Source of the DNA: Urechis unicinctus
Taxonomy: Eukaryota > Annelida > Polychaeta > Xenopneusta > Urechidae
DNA: 64,000 bases
NCBI GenBank assembly: GCA_034190875.2
Contig: CM067357.1
Location: 21,362,144-21,426,143, forward strand
Reading direction: 5' to 3'
Below are positions 13,441-27,716 of the stretch, piece after piece. The position numbers and the translations under genes were made by a program. Position 1 is the stretch's first letter. Every line of letters starts with the position of its first letter. Under the pieces are notes generated by a model, which saw nothing but the letters and a program-made list of their open reading frames with translations, ran no database searches and was not told the DNA's origin.

Positions 13441-14854
13441 AATATTCCCTGTATAATCATGTGCATGGTACGCATGCATATGACATACTGGTAGTGAGTA
13501 ATCCGTTAGCTGGGTTGCCTCAATCTCATCCTCGAATTCGAATATTGTAATGTGTTATTTCATTGACTATCAACGGGTGGAGTACTGTTAAATGACCGTA
13601 CATATGTTAAACCTGACATCATCGATGTTACACAATAAAGCGTTTCCAACAAGAGCTACATTGTTCGTTAAGTGAACGTCGTATTGAGTGTCATAGCATC
13701 GGACAGAATTGTAAGATTTCCCGCCATTGCGCTGGAAGCAATCAACAGCAAATGTCAAAATTCATAAATATGATGTGCAACACATCATAAACCATACGCA
13801 TACTACCATAAAGCAACATTTACAGTCAATTGTATTCGAACCAAGCCAAGTGATAGAGTGCTATAAAATGCTAACATTGATGGTTCAGATCAAGGCTACT
13901 GACAGGGTAATTGTTCAGGGCGTCAACTTGCAATCAAATAGGAAGACGACCAAGCAACAAAAAGCGCCGCTTACTGAATGGTGCATATTGCAGCAAATCT
14001 AGAGGTTCTTTACTGACAGATATTTGAATATCACATGTAATATGACAGTGACTGATTGAGTTGAAATAGTACACAGAAGATCCTATGGCATGCCACTAAT
14101 GTACTTCATTACTTCGGGCGGTTGGCTGTTACAACAGTCACCACCCAGTAATATAATATATGTATTATTCCCTATACATCAACACAAGTGTTGCGCCATA
14201 CGTGTAGATTTGGTTCTCGCGCTGACAGCCATCACAATTTCGGTAAAACATTGTTTAGCAATGTCCATCAAAGAATCAAAAACCAAAATAATCAATTCTA
14301 TCACATTGACTTATTTTTATATGCATCTTACAATGCGCAGTAAGAACAAAATAACATCCCAACGGGCAGACAATTTCAGCTTGAGGTTCTGATGGCCTCA
14401 TTTGTGTCAACGATATATTGAGAACATAATAAGTCTATGTTGGTTATGTCAATTAAGACTGACGGTCACTTGCACTTCTTATTCCGTATTTACATTACAA
14501 TAAAATGAATAGTGTCGCTTTATTGTTGAACACACTGCTTGCATGGCCTATAATAATTGCCTATTATAGCGACGGACTGTAATGAATGTGTCATTTGCAT
14601 TATGTATAACTCTCTGTCACATTGCAGGACATTGCAAACATCTTTGCAGCATCCAGCCCACTCACTTGGCTCTATCTCGTCTTGCAATTCACATAGTAAA
14701 TGTACTTGCTGCTACTTCGACTACCTTTGCTGCTTCAGTTTCTTGTAATGCAAATCTAAACCACAAGCATCGTTACCATCATGGACGCGATATAAAACAT
14801 CAAACACCCCAGTTTTATTTCTGGTCAGTATAATGAACGTGTTACCATTGATGC

Positions 14855-15045
14855 TGTGGTGCTGGAAGTTCAATATCCTGACATAGGTCTGTATATCTTG
14901 ATTGCCATCCCCGCAGGATACGCAGTAGGTATTGGCTCCAAAAAGAAAGATTGTGGTATGGCGACAGTTTTTCTCAACTCATCAGTGCCTACTCGGGGTG
15001 AACCGGTACATCTTACGCTGCTCATGGAATTCTTAAATTGTTGAA
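14855..15045 (+). pseudogene. Coding-like trace in module b, possibly an alkaline phosphatase exon
   Basis: A 62-codon frame includes K-K-K-D-C, then T-V-F and a H-L-T-L-L-M end. In mirrored or parallel copies the frame differs, but T(N/K)KKDC(D/E)T and an A-A-H end recur. The family has an (R/K)-R-D-C motif some 50 residues before the V-T-H-A-T-P segment, so this could be that exon in decay. The match is short and I would not rely on it alone. Confidence 0.28.
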
Positions 15046-15209
15046 TGTCGTATGCCTAATAGTGACAGAAGAGTGAGTATACAGGTATATATTGCACAAC
15101 CTGCTATGTTTTGTAATGTACGCTTAGTCTTACATCGAATAATATGTGCAATTTGTTGACCAGTCTGAGCTCAATAAAGCATTGTTAATAAACCGGTATT
15201 TGTTGCCGG

Positions 15210-15389
<180 letters not shown>

Positions 15390-16004
15390 TTGTATTTGAA
15401 TGTCCATCGCATCTGTTGTTGAATTCCTAGATTAATGCAATTTCGGTTGGCAAGCATAGGGACAGAATGGTAGTTTCTCGCTCAGATTATAGTTTGTTTC
15501 ACAATGGTTGAATCCAAAACTACGTATATTATCGAAATGTTAGTTGTGATATTCAATGATCGAATCAACAAATGTGCAAAACAAAACGTCTCCATTGTAT
15601 GATCATAGGTTGTGCTTGCTCAACAAACGTGTGGTGATGCTTTGCTAAGTACTGTGGCTACATGCCACGTTGGGATGTGCTGAAATATATCTGTTAGCGC
15701 AGATTGACTGAATTGGAGGATTTGAAAGTGTTGATTATTTCTCAATGTTGCTGCAACATAGCCAAGCTAATAAAATAGTATTATTTGTAGCTAAAACATA
15801 TTTGCTAATTTAAAGTGGCAATTTGTTTAATGTGTTCTGACGGCTACCTTACAACAGCTGTTTATATGTCGATAAAATGTGACTCTGTATTTACACGGTG
15901 CGTTATGTCTAGATGATAATACACGCTCAACACTGTTTTTTTTTCTACTGAAAACCCAGTGACATTCAATCAATCTGACAAACAACTATGTATGCTTGTG
16001 TTTG

Positions 16005-16235
16005 GCTACTGTGTGCAGTCAGTCATCATTTGAAAGCCTTTAAGACCAATGGTATTGGCATTGTGCCCGAAGTGTGAACCGGATACGGCAAATGTGCTTC
16101 CACTCCTACCACCAAGCGATAAGTGTAACAGACCTATATAGAATGCAAATAGGATGTCGCTATGCAACTCTCATTAAAACACAAGCCTTCTGAACCGTTA
16201 TATATGGATGATTGTCATATCCTTTGCAGCTTTCC
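16005..16235 (-). repeat. Dispersed repeat R, reverse copy
   Basis: Same landmarks as the copy at 7500-7735 (ctactgtgtgcagtcagtcatc at one end, gattgtcatatcctttgc at the other). Its mirror in the right arm is 51050-50815. Confidence 0.65.
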
Positions 16236-17306
16236 ATTGAGACTTGAAACTATGAATAAGATATTTCCCTTAAGAGGCTGTGTTGGAAATATCCATAATT
16301 TAGTAATGTATGCAATTATTTGTTAGTGGCTTGTGCCCGTTCTTTATGACATATTATTGCAGCAATAATAATGCGTGTCCAAGATATCAGTAACCGAATT
16401 CGAGGTTTTATATCGATGGACCCATGGTCATCAAATGACCAGGGATAATGCTTTTACTTGGCATGGATGAAGCAAATCTTTGTAACAAATAATAGAACTA
16501 GCCTTCATTAACTGACACCTCAGAGTAGATTTATCAATAAAACATCCATCGGGTGAATTGCTAGTTTGTACGCATGGAAGTCATATGCCGAAGCTGTGTT
16601 TGAAAACCCTCAGAGGATGCCGCTGATAATCATCTACGTTATATTTAATGGTTCAGCGTTATCAACGTTTGATATGGCCGTTAAAATTCAGCGGTATTTT
16701 AAGGTGAAAAATCTATGCTGAAAATATGAAAGTGCCTCGGATTTGTTCAAATAAAGCACTTCTGAAAAGCATTGGGGCGGCCATGGATTTCGCATGATGT
16801 ATATTGCTGTCACACTTTACGTATGGTTTTGCAAATATCGATGTTCTCCGCCCCCTCATTTCAAGCCCGTATGCTCATGTACATTACTTTTTATGTATAT
16901 AGGTGTGCTGATGAATTAGGAATTACTGCGCTCTATGTGCTTTATTAGTGTGTAATCTCCAAAAGGTGGGATTGACGTTTTAATGAGACCTTCGTGTTCC
17001 TTTAAACGCGACCGATCGTCATGTGATACGAATAGGATGATTGATGTCATAGGCTGCCTGTAAATCCACCTTAATGCTCAGTAGAGGAAGTTTTCGTCTT
17101 CTTTCCCTGAGCAGATCAACTGATGCGTGGCGTTGCTCAATAAAGCGACTCAAACCAATTCACTATGCCGGAATTCATATTGTATGCGATGTATGAGGTT
17201 GGCGTGACCGGAATGATTGCATATTTTTATGTGATATACATAACTAGATTACAGATAAATTAACTGCTTCTGTCGGAAACCAAAGGTTTGCACCTGCGAG
17301 ATATTA

Positions 17307-17510
17307 GAGAGGAAATGACATTCATCCATCCATAATACATTTCATGCACTTAGCGCCAGCTGATGGCAGTCGCCCTGCGACAGTTTGTGTTGTGGATTTT
17401 ACTAGGTTGTGACACTATCGCTCGGCAGAACTTGAGGAACGATTGTTGCCCTATCCGGCCACTTTAGCGCCTCTGTCCCATCACGCTTGGTCACACTTTC
17501 CCCCCAAATA
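17307..17510 (+). repeat. Dispersed repeat R, partial copy
   Basis: Runs from ggaaatgacattcatcc through ccctgcgacagtttgtgtt to ctatccggccactt and ctgtcccatcacgcttgg. Another truncated copy follows at 17621-17712. Confidence 0.7.
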
Positions 17511-17620
17511 CCACTGACTTTTTATACATCATCACAATTACATGACTAAATTACAGATACCTAACCGCTTCTGTAACCAAATGATTCCGTTCACAATGTC
17601 GCGCACCAGTACCTACGGGA

Positions 17621-17712
17621 AATCAGAGAGGAAATGACAGTCATCCATATATGATACATTGCATGCACTCAGAGCCGATATATTGCAGTTTCACTACGAT
17701 AGGCTGTGATGT
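17621..17712 (+). repeat. Dispersed repeat R, truncated copy
   Basis: Starts with ggaaatgacagtcatcc and stops after the gataggctgtgatgtagatg segment. Only the first quarter of the element is present. Confidence 0.6.
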
Positions 17713-18479
17713 AGATGTTTGTATTTAATGAGAGTGTTCAGCAAATGAGAAAACATATTGACATTTTCAGCACAGTGGTCGTCTCAACCATTAAATATCA
17801 GTCATTCGATGTCATAACGTTTTCCATATGCAGCTTCTGTTAGTATATTTGCCGTGTCATCGTCTGATTGATCTCAATGAAAGACCAGATAGGAAATGCA
17901 AAGTAACAATTATCTAAGGGAGCTGTCTGAAAGGCTTGTTGTAAGTGAGCTACCAAGGCAATCGCATAGCGACAAGCTGTGTTGTCAATTGCATCTGTAT
18001 TCTGCATAAGGCAATCGTGGTACAATCCATGGAAGAAATATATCTACAGTTATGTATCTACCGCCTACCGGCTGATGCATAATGCAGAAAATCTGGATGG
18101 CGTGGATACTGCTAATATGGTCTATTACCAGTTTTAAACTAAGCTTATAAAAACTTAGATGCTATTTGCTTTTACAACTGCTGTAACCGCAAATATGGTC
18201 AACATATATTTTTGAGGGAGGCACTAATCTACAAGGAAGTGTGCATAATCTATTGAAACATCGTTATTGCGATACTATTTAACATATTATTTAATTACAA
18301 ATTCTATTTCTGAAATAAGATGCATACACTTTTGCCGTCTGGTTTTTTCAACTTTAAATGCAAAATAATAAAACGTTCTTCGTCCTAAAACATTTACCGT
18401 AGAATAGTCCGGTCGATTAATGAGTGCATTGATAAACCTCTCTCGGTAGATTGTACTTAACACGAATAAAACTGCAAGT

Positions 18480-21400
18480 GACAGAAAAAACCGCTTTAAG
18501 ACAAAAGCATATGCCTATTTGCTTGTTTATGGCGGTTGCTTTGCGACAGACTGTGCTGATGTTGTTATCTACTTATGGATAGGTCTGTGTCACTTATCGC
18601 ATGCAGAATTATTTATTACAGCATTACAACATCCAGCCAACTGGCCTAGCTCTGTCTCATCACACTACCTATTGACATGATAAACGTTCTACTCCTTTAA
18701 TGACTACTTTTACTACTTTTGCTACTCCCATTTCTGATAATGCAACTCTACATCACATGCATCCCCATCCATCATGGACGCGATTTGATATATTAAATAT
18801 CCCTGTTGTTTTCCAACTAAGTACATTGAACGTTTTACCAGTGATGCTGTATTTGCCGCAGGGTCCGGCTGTGGATTTTGTATTTCAATTGCCTCGCATA
18901 GGTCTAGGAGCAACACTTTATCGCCATCTCATCGTGTTATTGTGCTTGTATGTAAGTGTTTAAGAATATATATGTATGATCATCGCCTCTGCAGTTGAAC
19001 TCCTTGATTTATGCAATTGTGGTTCCTGTTGGTAGTTTCTCACTCAGATTATGGTTTGTTTTTCTAAAATGTTAACGTTATTGGAAAAGTGGGTTGAAAA
19101 TGCTTAGCTTAGGTAGCTACTCTTAAGCAACTTGCCCGTGACAATATTTGGGCATCAAGCACCTACATTTGCTAATTTCGAGTTGTACATTACTGTAAAG
19201 ATTCTTCCTCCATGTGTTCTGTCACAGATGGTTCATCCAGAACACAGCTATCGTCAACATTAAGGCCCTTTGAGACTTCCCGTACATCTGGCTAAATGCA
19301 CGACTTCCAGGCTAGTTCCTTTATTAATAAGTGACATTCCTAAATGATTTTTAATCTAGACTAACCAGTGGCTCAAGCCGCAAATATACCAAGCTGTATA
19401 TTATCGAAATGTTAGCTCTGATATTGAATGAACGACTCATCTGATGTGCAACACAAAACGCCACCATTGTATGTTCATTGGCCTCTCGTGATAAAATGTT
19501 GGTTGTGCTTGCCCTTCAATCGTTGGGTGATGTCTACCTAATAAATGCGTTTAAATATATGTGGCAGCACAAATAGTGTAATAATTTGACGATATTAGAG
19601 GATTTATAAGTATCGTTTATCTCTTAATGTTACTGAAACATGGCCAGGCCTTTACAAGAGTTTAAATTGCTGGCACTTTGTTAAATTTGCACTGAAACTC
19701 AAGTCGTTTCATCGCTGCTTTCCTTGCAACTGCTGCTATCGATTATGACTGATGTAATTTTCCTTGTACAAAACGCATACACACACACCTACACAAACAC
19801 AAACGCACACATACACACACACACACACAGGTGGTTACGTTACGTACGATAACACAAAGTGTATAAGTTTTTTCAATCTTCCAGGATGTATGTCTTTACT
19901 TTTCAGCTTTTGTTGCAGCCAATCAGATGTAACCGCAATTAAACAAGTTTGATCGAAAAACTCTATGACAGTATAATGTGGTTTCGTTAGCATGAAAACA
20001 TCTTTACATTCGATGCTTCCTGATATTTCGTAATTGTGCTATTCCAGAACTGTAGCGTTGTTTTAATGAGCGGTTGACGAGGCCGGTCTTCCTGATTTGG
20101 CCCTACATTAAGGGGTAATTGATAATACCTCCTCTGTATTCAATTGAGACAGAAAGGAGGAGGGCACTACACCAGCAGAAGCTGTGTTGGAAGTTATAAC
20201 TAGCCGTGTTTACAATGATGTGTTGGTATTTATGACGGTTTACAAAGATATGATTAGGTTCTGTTTGCCCGTTCATATTGACATATTACTCGTGCAATAC
20301 TCCTGTCCTTGGAAACTCGTCGTTCAACTGTAATTATTCACAAATTGTTTTGTAAATATCGATGTTTACCGAGCCCCTCATTGCTAGCATGTATGCTCAT
20401 GTACATTTCCTATCATGCAAGTGTATCGAATAAAGAATTAATGCGCTTTGTTTGCTTTGTTAGTTTGTAATCTCCAAAAGGTGGGATGGAAGCTCCAGCT
20501 TTGAAGAGACCTTCATGTTCCGTTAAAAGCAACCCCATTGTTATGGGATCGTCAAGAATAGGGCGATTGATAACATAGACTGCCTGTTAAACCGCTTTAA
20601 TGCTCGGTGGAGGAATTCTTCGCCTTTGTCCCCTGTGCAGACCAGGTGATACATCACAATTCTCAATACAGTGACTCAATCCAATTCCATTTACCGGAAT
20701 TCACATTAAATGCGATGTATGAGGTGAGCGTGACCTGCATGACTGCATATTGTTAAATCAGTGCGATAGGTCATGCCTTCCGTCGACTTATTATGTCCTC
20801 AGTTCTCTGATTGGCACTTATGATATTCGTCACAACCTTAATCGTATATTTGATTCAATGTTCGTCAGTTATGCGTCTCCTAATACCAACGCACACAATG
20901 TCCTGAAAGACCAGAGAGGAAATGCAGAGTAAAATAAATATTGGGTTACACTCCACCCTTTAAAAGGTCCTTTAATAGATCAGCTGTGAGCTATCTGTTA
21001 ACCTCTGTCACACATCTCATTCACTCACACCTTATATGACTTATAGCAATCATAAGTGATGTAATGGCATTTCAACATTATTCATACAGCAACCGCCGGT
21101 ATAAAAGCTAAGGGACATGTGCTTAAAATGGCATGCGATTCAAATCTTTTCTGCGCTATCCCAAATGTGTTCAATGTCAGTGCCAAATTCACGCCAGACG
21201 CTTTTTTGTGTATCTATTTGTAAGCATGTACATACAGGCAGAAGTATTATATCGGAGCCAAATCCTAAATAAGTGATATTTGCATTATCACACAAACAAT
21301 AGAGCACGTTTCAAGCCATTGTTGGCGCACTAGTTTTTTTATTTTTGCCAAGTGATCAATTAGGCTATATTTGAGTATATAATTATACGGACATGAATAT

Positions 21401-22050
21401 ATTTTTCTCCTACCGCGCTGCTCGAAATTGTATCGATGCAATTAATAATTTTGTATGCTTTAAAACAAATACATAATTTCCAACACCATCATGGACCCTT
21501 AGAAAAGGTTAACAAAGCCTATATGTAGCATTTGGGCATGTGACATAATACATAGCAACTGGTGGATAGTGTGATGAACGTACTGTTAACATCAGTTAAA
21601 GAGGAGATCCGAGGTTGGATTGCTGATTAGACACAACATTATATGCACATGCACAAGATATATATATATGCTTCGTTAGGAATTGTCATGACATTCTATC
21701 CAGAGTATGCGGGTTATATTATACATACCATGTATCCTCAAATGACTCATCACTGGCGAGATTCATATAATGATGTTTCGGTCCTCTCGTTACATTAATG
21801 GTCTAAAAAGCATGTTGAAAATGGGCTGACTGATAACAATTCTAGCTTGGGCGATTGATAGATTTCCCTGACTGAAAAATGGCATAATCCTTTAATCTTT
21901 TTGGGAACCAACTAATGTGGATCTAGCGAGTGAAGAGTCATTTGAGGAACCAACTTGGTTTTAATTTGTTCATATGCATGCGACGACGTAGATGCTATTT
22001 GGTTTTACCACTGCTGAAACTGCTAATAAGGTTAACATATATTTTACTGC
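18480..22050 (+). repeat. Degenerate repeat unit U2
   Basis: Contains module b (18535-18915), part of module P (19080-19740), a short CA tract (about 19780-19830), a stretch mirrored at 49320-49470, module G (20470-20530), and the segment 20700-21660 mirrored at about 48870-48110. The region 21710-22340 has no counterpart in the right arm. No gene recognised. Confidence 0.65.
19780..19830. repeat. Short (CA)n tract
   Basis: About 50 bp of imperfect CA. At the mirrored position near 49840-49860 only a trace (gtgtgtatg, tgtgtgtg) remains. Confidence 0.9.
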
Positions 22051-25000
22051 GAGACACGAATGTATAACGAAGTGTGCATAATGTATTTTGAAATTAAACG
22101 CGTAAAAGCTGCCAGCCATCACACCAATCACGCGCGATTTTGTCTAGCGTTATACATCGAAGAGCCAAACATCAACATTATCAATTCTATCGGATTGGCT
22201 TTCATATTTATATATATCTTAGAATGCACCGTAAATTACAAAAAACAATCCATTGGGCTCGCAAATTCAGCTTGAAATTCTGATGGCCTCCAAAACAACA
22301 CGTTCGTTTGTGCCAACGATAGTATTGTGAACATAACAAGTCTATGACGAAAGTGGCGTTTCGGACGAATGGTCAAGGCCTCTTCTTATGTCGTGTAACC
22401 ATCATCATGAAGGGGATTGTGTCACATCATTGCTGCAAACATGGCTGACCTGGCTTGTTTATAGTGGATGCATTGCGACATATTGTGATGAAGATGTTAT
22501 TTGCAAAATGTATAATTCTGTGTCCCTTATCGCATGACAGAACAAATGAAACATCTTTGCAGCATCCAGCCCACCCATTTGGCTCTGTCTGATGACTTAA
22601 TTTGCTACTTTGATTTTTAGTACTGCGGCATTGCATCATAAACATCCACACCGATCGTGGACGCGATATGAAATGTCAAACATCACTGTTTTATTCCAGG
22701 TCAGTACAATGAACGTACAATGAACGCTGTGTTTGCCACAGGGTTTGGGTGTCGTGCTAGTCGTTAAATATCCTCACATTGGTCTGTACTTGGTTGTTGT
22801 CAGGAGCAACATTTTATCGACATCTCCACGGAATACGCCGTATATATTGGCACCAACAAAAAAGATTGTGTAGCTATTGCTTTTTTCTCTACACTCAGCA
22901 GTTCATACTTGGGGTGTACCTATACAGCTTACGCTGCTCATGGATTTCCTAAATGGCTGGCTGTCGTATGTGTAGTAGCGATTATACATTGCACAACCTG
23001 CGTCCGCGTAATCTAACGTCGATCAATATGTAATATCTTTTGACCAGTGTGAGCATTGTACTTAAGTGTGCGCGTGCGTTATTGTGCTTTTGTGTATTTG
23101 TCACATATGCTTCTCACAGCTGTCGTCGATATCATGGCTTGTAGCTTTGAGACTCTCTCTTCTTCCCTTACATCTCGCATAATGCAGACGTACAGGCTGG
23201 TTCCTATATTAATGAATAACTGACATTTCTATATGGCTTTTACACTAACCAGTGGCTGAAACAGCAAATGTTAATTGAAGCTGCATAGTAGCGAAATGTT
23301 AGCCCTGATATCAAATTATGTGCAAAACAAAACGTCGCCATTGTATTTGCATTGGTCTCGCGTGATTCATTTGGACGATATTAGATATGTGTTGACCAAA
23401 TCCCAGTGTTGCAGCAATATAACCAAGCCTAAAAAATGAGTTTTTCCTTTAGCTATAACATATTTGCTTAATTACAGTGGTACTTCATTTCAATGTATAC
23501 TGACAGTCCAGTCGTTGTGTTGTTTTACAGCAGCTGCTATCGATTATACTTGACTCTGTATTTCGGTGGCTCTTAAACGGTGTATCGTTTCTCAATCATC
23601 ATATATGCTCAACAAATTTTTATCTGATGAAAACCAAATGACATACAATTAAACTGATCTGCAACTATGTACGCTTTTGTATGGCTACTGCAAATGTGCT
23701 TCCACTCGCTCCACCATGGGATAAGTGACACAGACATATATAGATTCCAAATAGCTTGTCGCAATGTTACTTTCATTAACACACAAGCCATCTGAACTGT
23801 TCTATATGGATGATTATCATTTCTAGTCTTCCGTTGAGACTTACTATCGCTTGAAACTATGAATAAAATATTCCCTTCAGAGGCTCTGTTTGCAATATCC
23901 ATATTTTGAGCACTGCATGCAATTATACGATACTGACTGTAGCCCGTATCTTCCGACATATTAATGCAGAAATAATTATCAATGTTCAACGTCAGAGTAA
24001 CGGAATTCATGCAATTATACTGATGGACCCATTGATCATCAAATGACCAGTGAGGATGATTTATCTTCGGATGTCTGTAGCGAGTCTTTGTTAGCGATAA
24101 TAGAAAAAAAACCCTTTAACTCACATCTCAGATCAGATTCATCAATGCGACAGACATCAGAATAATCACTAAGTAGATTGTACTCGTGGCAGTCATATGC
24201 TGAAGCTGTGTTTAAAAACCCTGAGAAGAGGACACTGATATTCATCATCGTTATATTTAGCTGGTTATCGTTATCAACGTTTGATATGGTTGTTAAAGTT
24301 CACGTGATATATAGGTGAAACAATGAAAGTACCTCAGACACATGGACTTCATGAAAAAGACAGATACGTATGTCTGCATCATGGTTGCTTTTATCACTCT
24401 TCATGTTTGGTCTACGATAGAATACGTGGCTAATTATTGTCCGAGAAAAAAGAAGAATGCAATGTAGAGAGGAAGAGATCGAGATCCATTTGATCTCACC
24501 AAATGAACGTTAAGTACGCAGTGAACATGTGTAAAAAGGAAAGTTGTATGACATTTAGCACAGTATCGGCGTTGAATCTAATGCAGCATGTATGTAGTGG
24601 GAACGCGATTATATGGATCGTCCTGAAATGCAACCCATCGTAACAAACGATAAAGTTTTACCGGCATACAACAAAACACAGATTCTTGAATAGTAAACTG
24701 AAATACCAATGTTATCGATGAATTTCATATTAAGATATCCATACAGAATAGTAAATGCCATCATGTTTATGAAACATCTAGCATCCGCGTTTGTTCATAT
24801 AAATGCTCTTCTGAAAAGCATTGGGGCAGCTATGAGGTTCGCATGATAACGTTGGCTATCACACGTTACGTATTGTTGTGTAAATATCGATGTTTTCCGA
24901 ACCCCTAATTGCAAGCACGTATGCTCATGTACATTACTTATCACGCATTCCGGTGGATGGGGAATTTGGAATTACTGCGCTCTATGTGCTTTATAAGTGT

Positions 25001-25904
25001 ATATTCATCGAGAGGTGGGATGAAAGCTTCAGCTTTAAAGAGACCTTCGTGTTTCTTTATAAGCGCCCGTAGTATAATTGATGTCATAGGCTGCCTGTAA
25101 TTCCACCTTAATGCTCAGCAGAGGAAGTTTTTGTCTTTTCCCCCTGAGCAGATCAACCGATGCTTATTGTTATGTCATGACTTCCTTCGTCATGTGTCTG
25201 TTCTGTGATTGGCACTAATGATGTCCAACACCACATTAATCGTTAAGTTGCTTCAATGTTCGTCAGTTATGCATCTCCAGAAGGAATAAATGACATGTGT
25301 TTATAAGAATAAATACGACCAAACAGTTTTAGCATTTTTAGAACTTCCCTCCAATTATCACCGCCTTGTCATATTTCTTGTAAATTCTAGTGACTTTTAA
25401 AAGCGGATAATCAGATGTGATGTATTGGACCACAAATGAATCATATGAGATCAAACAAAAAAGCGGTGCACAAAGTCATCCTGTCTGTGACATATACACC
25501 AATACGACGAAGTTCCAGTCGTGACTATTTACCTGTATATAATGCCGAAGCTTTACAAAATGTTGTATTTTGCAATTCAGCTTTTGTCAAGGGCTATACA
25601 TGATAAAGATAACGAGGCAGATTACCTGTGACTGCTGTTAGACACCATTTGTACCAATTACTGACTCACGACGTATCTCACATGAGGTCTGACGTCATGT
25701 TACCTTTTTTATATTAGCCTACATACTGATCATTAACAGCAATATCATCGTTTGTTTGTTCATGCGATGCTGACAGATTTGTCGTTAATGTCGTCGCGAA
25801 CATCCATGGTTATTGCTTCATTAATAAGTCGTTCTCATATTATGGTACCCATGACTTGATTACAGATACCTAAACAGCTTCTGTCGGTAAGCAAATGTTT
25901 CAAA

Positions 25905-26095
25905 CTGTGTGAAAATGTCCGTCATCCATCCACGATGCATTTTATTGCCTCAGTGCCGATATATGGCAGTAGCCCTGCGACAGGTTGTGTTATAGATGTT
26001 ATTAGTCTGTCACACTTATCGCTAGGCAGAACTTGGGGAAACATAGTTGCCGCATCCTGCCACTTAAGCTCCCTCACACTTTCCCCCCAATTACC
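25905..26095 (+). repeat. Dispersed repeat R copy
   Basis: Landmarks are gtccgtcatccatccac, ccctgcgacaggttgtgtt, tgccgcatcctgccactt. The mirror is about 46975-46850. Confidence 0.7.
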
Positions 26096-26199
26096 ACTGT
26101 CATAAATCATCAAAATTACATGATTAAATTACAGATACCTGAACAGCTTCCGTGACCAAATGCTTCCATTCACAATGTCACGCACCGGTATCTACGATC

Positions 26200-26440
26200 A
26201 ATCAGAGAGGAAATTCGTCTATAATACATTGGACGCACTTAGTGCCGATATATTGCAGTCTCACTACGACAGGCTGTGTTGTCAATGCCAATTCTCCATG
26301 AAACATATTTGCTGCATCCGGCCACTCTTACGCCTACTGTCCCGCAACACTTGGTAGCACCCAATTCATGTCACAGCCTGACAGCCTACAGTAGCCATTC
26401 AACAGCAACACCATTTGTTGGTCCTTTGAGAAGTACTGTC
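26200..26440 (+). repeat. Dispersed repeat R copy
   Basis: Follows the previous copy head to tail. It carries ctgcatccggccactctt, gcctacagtagccat and gagaagtactgtccaga. The mirror is 46720-46440. Confidence 0.75.
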
Positions 26441-27059
26441 CAGACAGAGAAAAGTCTTGCTGTGAGTGAGTTACAAAGGATATCATTTGACGACAAGCTA
26501 TGTTGTCGATGGCATCTGTATTCTGCATAAGTCAATCGTGACACAATCAATGGATGGAATGTATCTACAGCAAGGTGCCCACTAGCTGGACAGACTATAC
26601 ACAAAATGGCTGTATTCCGCCTATACATTAAAAAACATTAATACTTAAAGGGTTGTATCATCTTTAATCAGACCCATTCTGTGTCATCATTGTGGTAGTA
26701 TTGCGAGATGTTGTAATACTCTCTTTGTAGCGCTGTGGCAATTGACAAATAATGCAGTCGGGAAATGGTGTGTTTGTTTATTTTAGATAACGCAACTTTG
26801 CTATCATGGCCCGTATCTATGAATTCAACTACTTTGTACGGACAGTTCAGTTGAACGATTAAAGTGTCCACAGAGGCCATATATCATGTACTCAGGGGCA
26901 ACCACATCAGTCATTATTGCTCACCAGGGAGGTTATAAATATATTTACACGTTTCATCCTAGACCTTTTAGACCGGTGCTTTTCTAGTTTTTCACCTCTA
27001 CGAATTCATTTACAAAAAATTTTACTGCTTAAAAAAGGATACATAAGGGTGGTGAGAAT

Positions 27060-27716
27060 AATGTATGACTATTTTTCTACGCACAAACTGGAAAAAAACT
27101 AATATCTTCGTCTGAGAAAATAATCAAAATTTTGAGTCAAGAAATAAAACCGGCCGTCATATGGTCTTGAAACCTGCATGACAACATAGTGGACAAGATC
27201 TTTAAGTAAAAGAATGGGGACAGTACAGATTTCGTTAAAGGACTAAAGGCCTTCCTTTGTGATTCGAAGGTGGTCGAAGTACTCAAAGCAGCTATTATGG
27301 AACCTTTGCAAAAGGAAATTCATGAGCTGATAGAACTCATTGCAAAAAAGACAAAAGAATAAAGGCACTTGAAGAGAAGATTGAAGATCTCCAAAATAAA
27401 TGTGGCAGCAATGAACAATGCAGCAGAAGGAACAACATTAGATTCAGTATTCGCTTTACTGAACAAGGAACCTCAACTCAGACCCCTACTCACCCATACA
27501 TATATTGACAGGCTCCACAGATTAGGACCATACAAACCCGACGCGCGCGCCCCTCGACAATGCATCCTCAAACTTATCAGCTGCCGAGTTCGTGAGAGGT
27601 TTTACAACTCATATTTACAACTTATATTATCTGTCAGGCTAGATAATTGCGATCGAGCACAGATCACACACTCGTTCCACGTCTTCATGTCTTATTGGAA
27701 TACATCAATGAGTTAA
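27060..27716 (+). pseudogene. Non-LTR retrotransposon ORF1-like fragment, frameshifted
   Basis: Three consecutive frames together resemble ORF1 proteins of LINE elements. A start-like M-Y-D-Y-F-S lies near 27061. A coiled-coil-like stretch (E-I-H-E-L-I-E-L-I-A-K-K) ends at a stop at 27360. In the next frame comes I-K-A-L-E-E-K-I-E-D-L-Q-N-K with S-R-R-N-N-I-R-F-S. In a third frame come I-D-R-L-H-R-L-G-P-Y-K and R-V-R-E-R-F-Y. The E-K-I-x-D-L...S-R-R-N-N and I-x-R-x-H-R-x-G...R-x-R motifs in that order are typical of the RNA-binding ORF1 protein of L1/CR1-like elements. No endonuclease or reverse transcriptase was seen nearby. It is mirrored in the right arm. Confidence 0.72.
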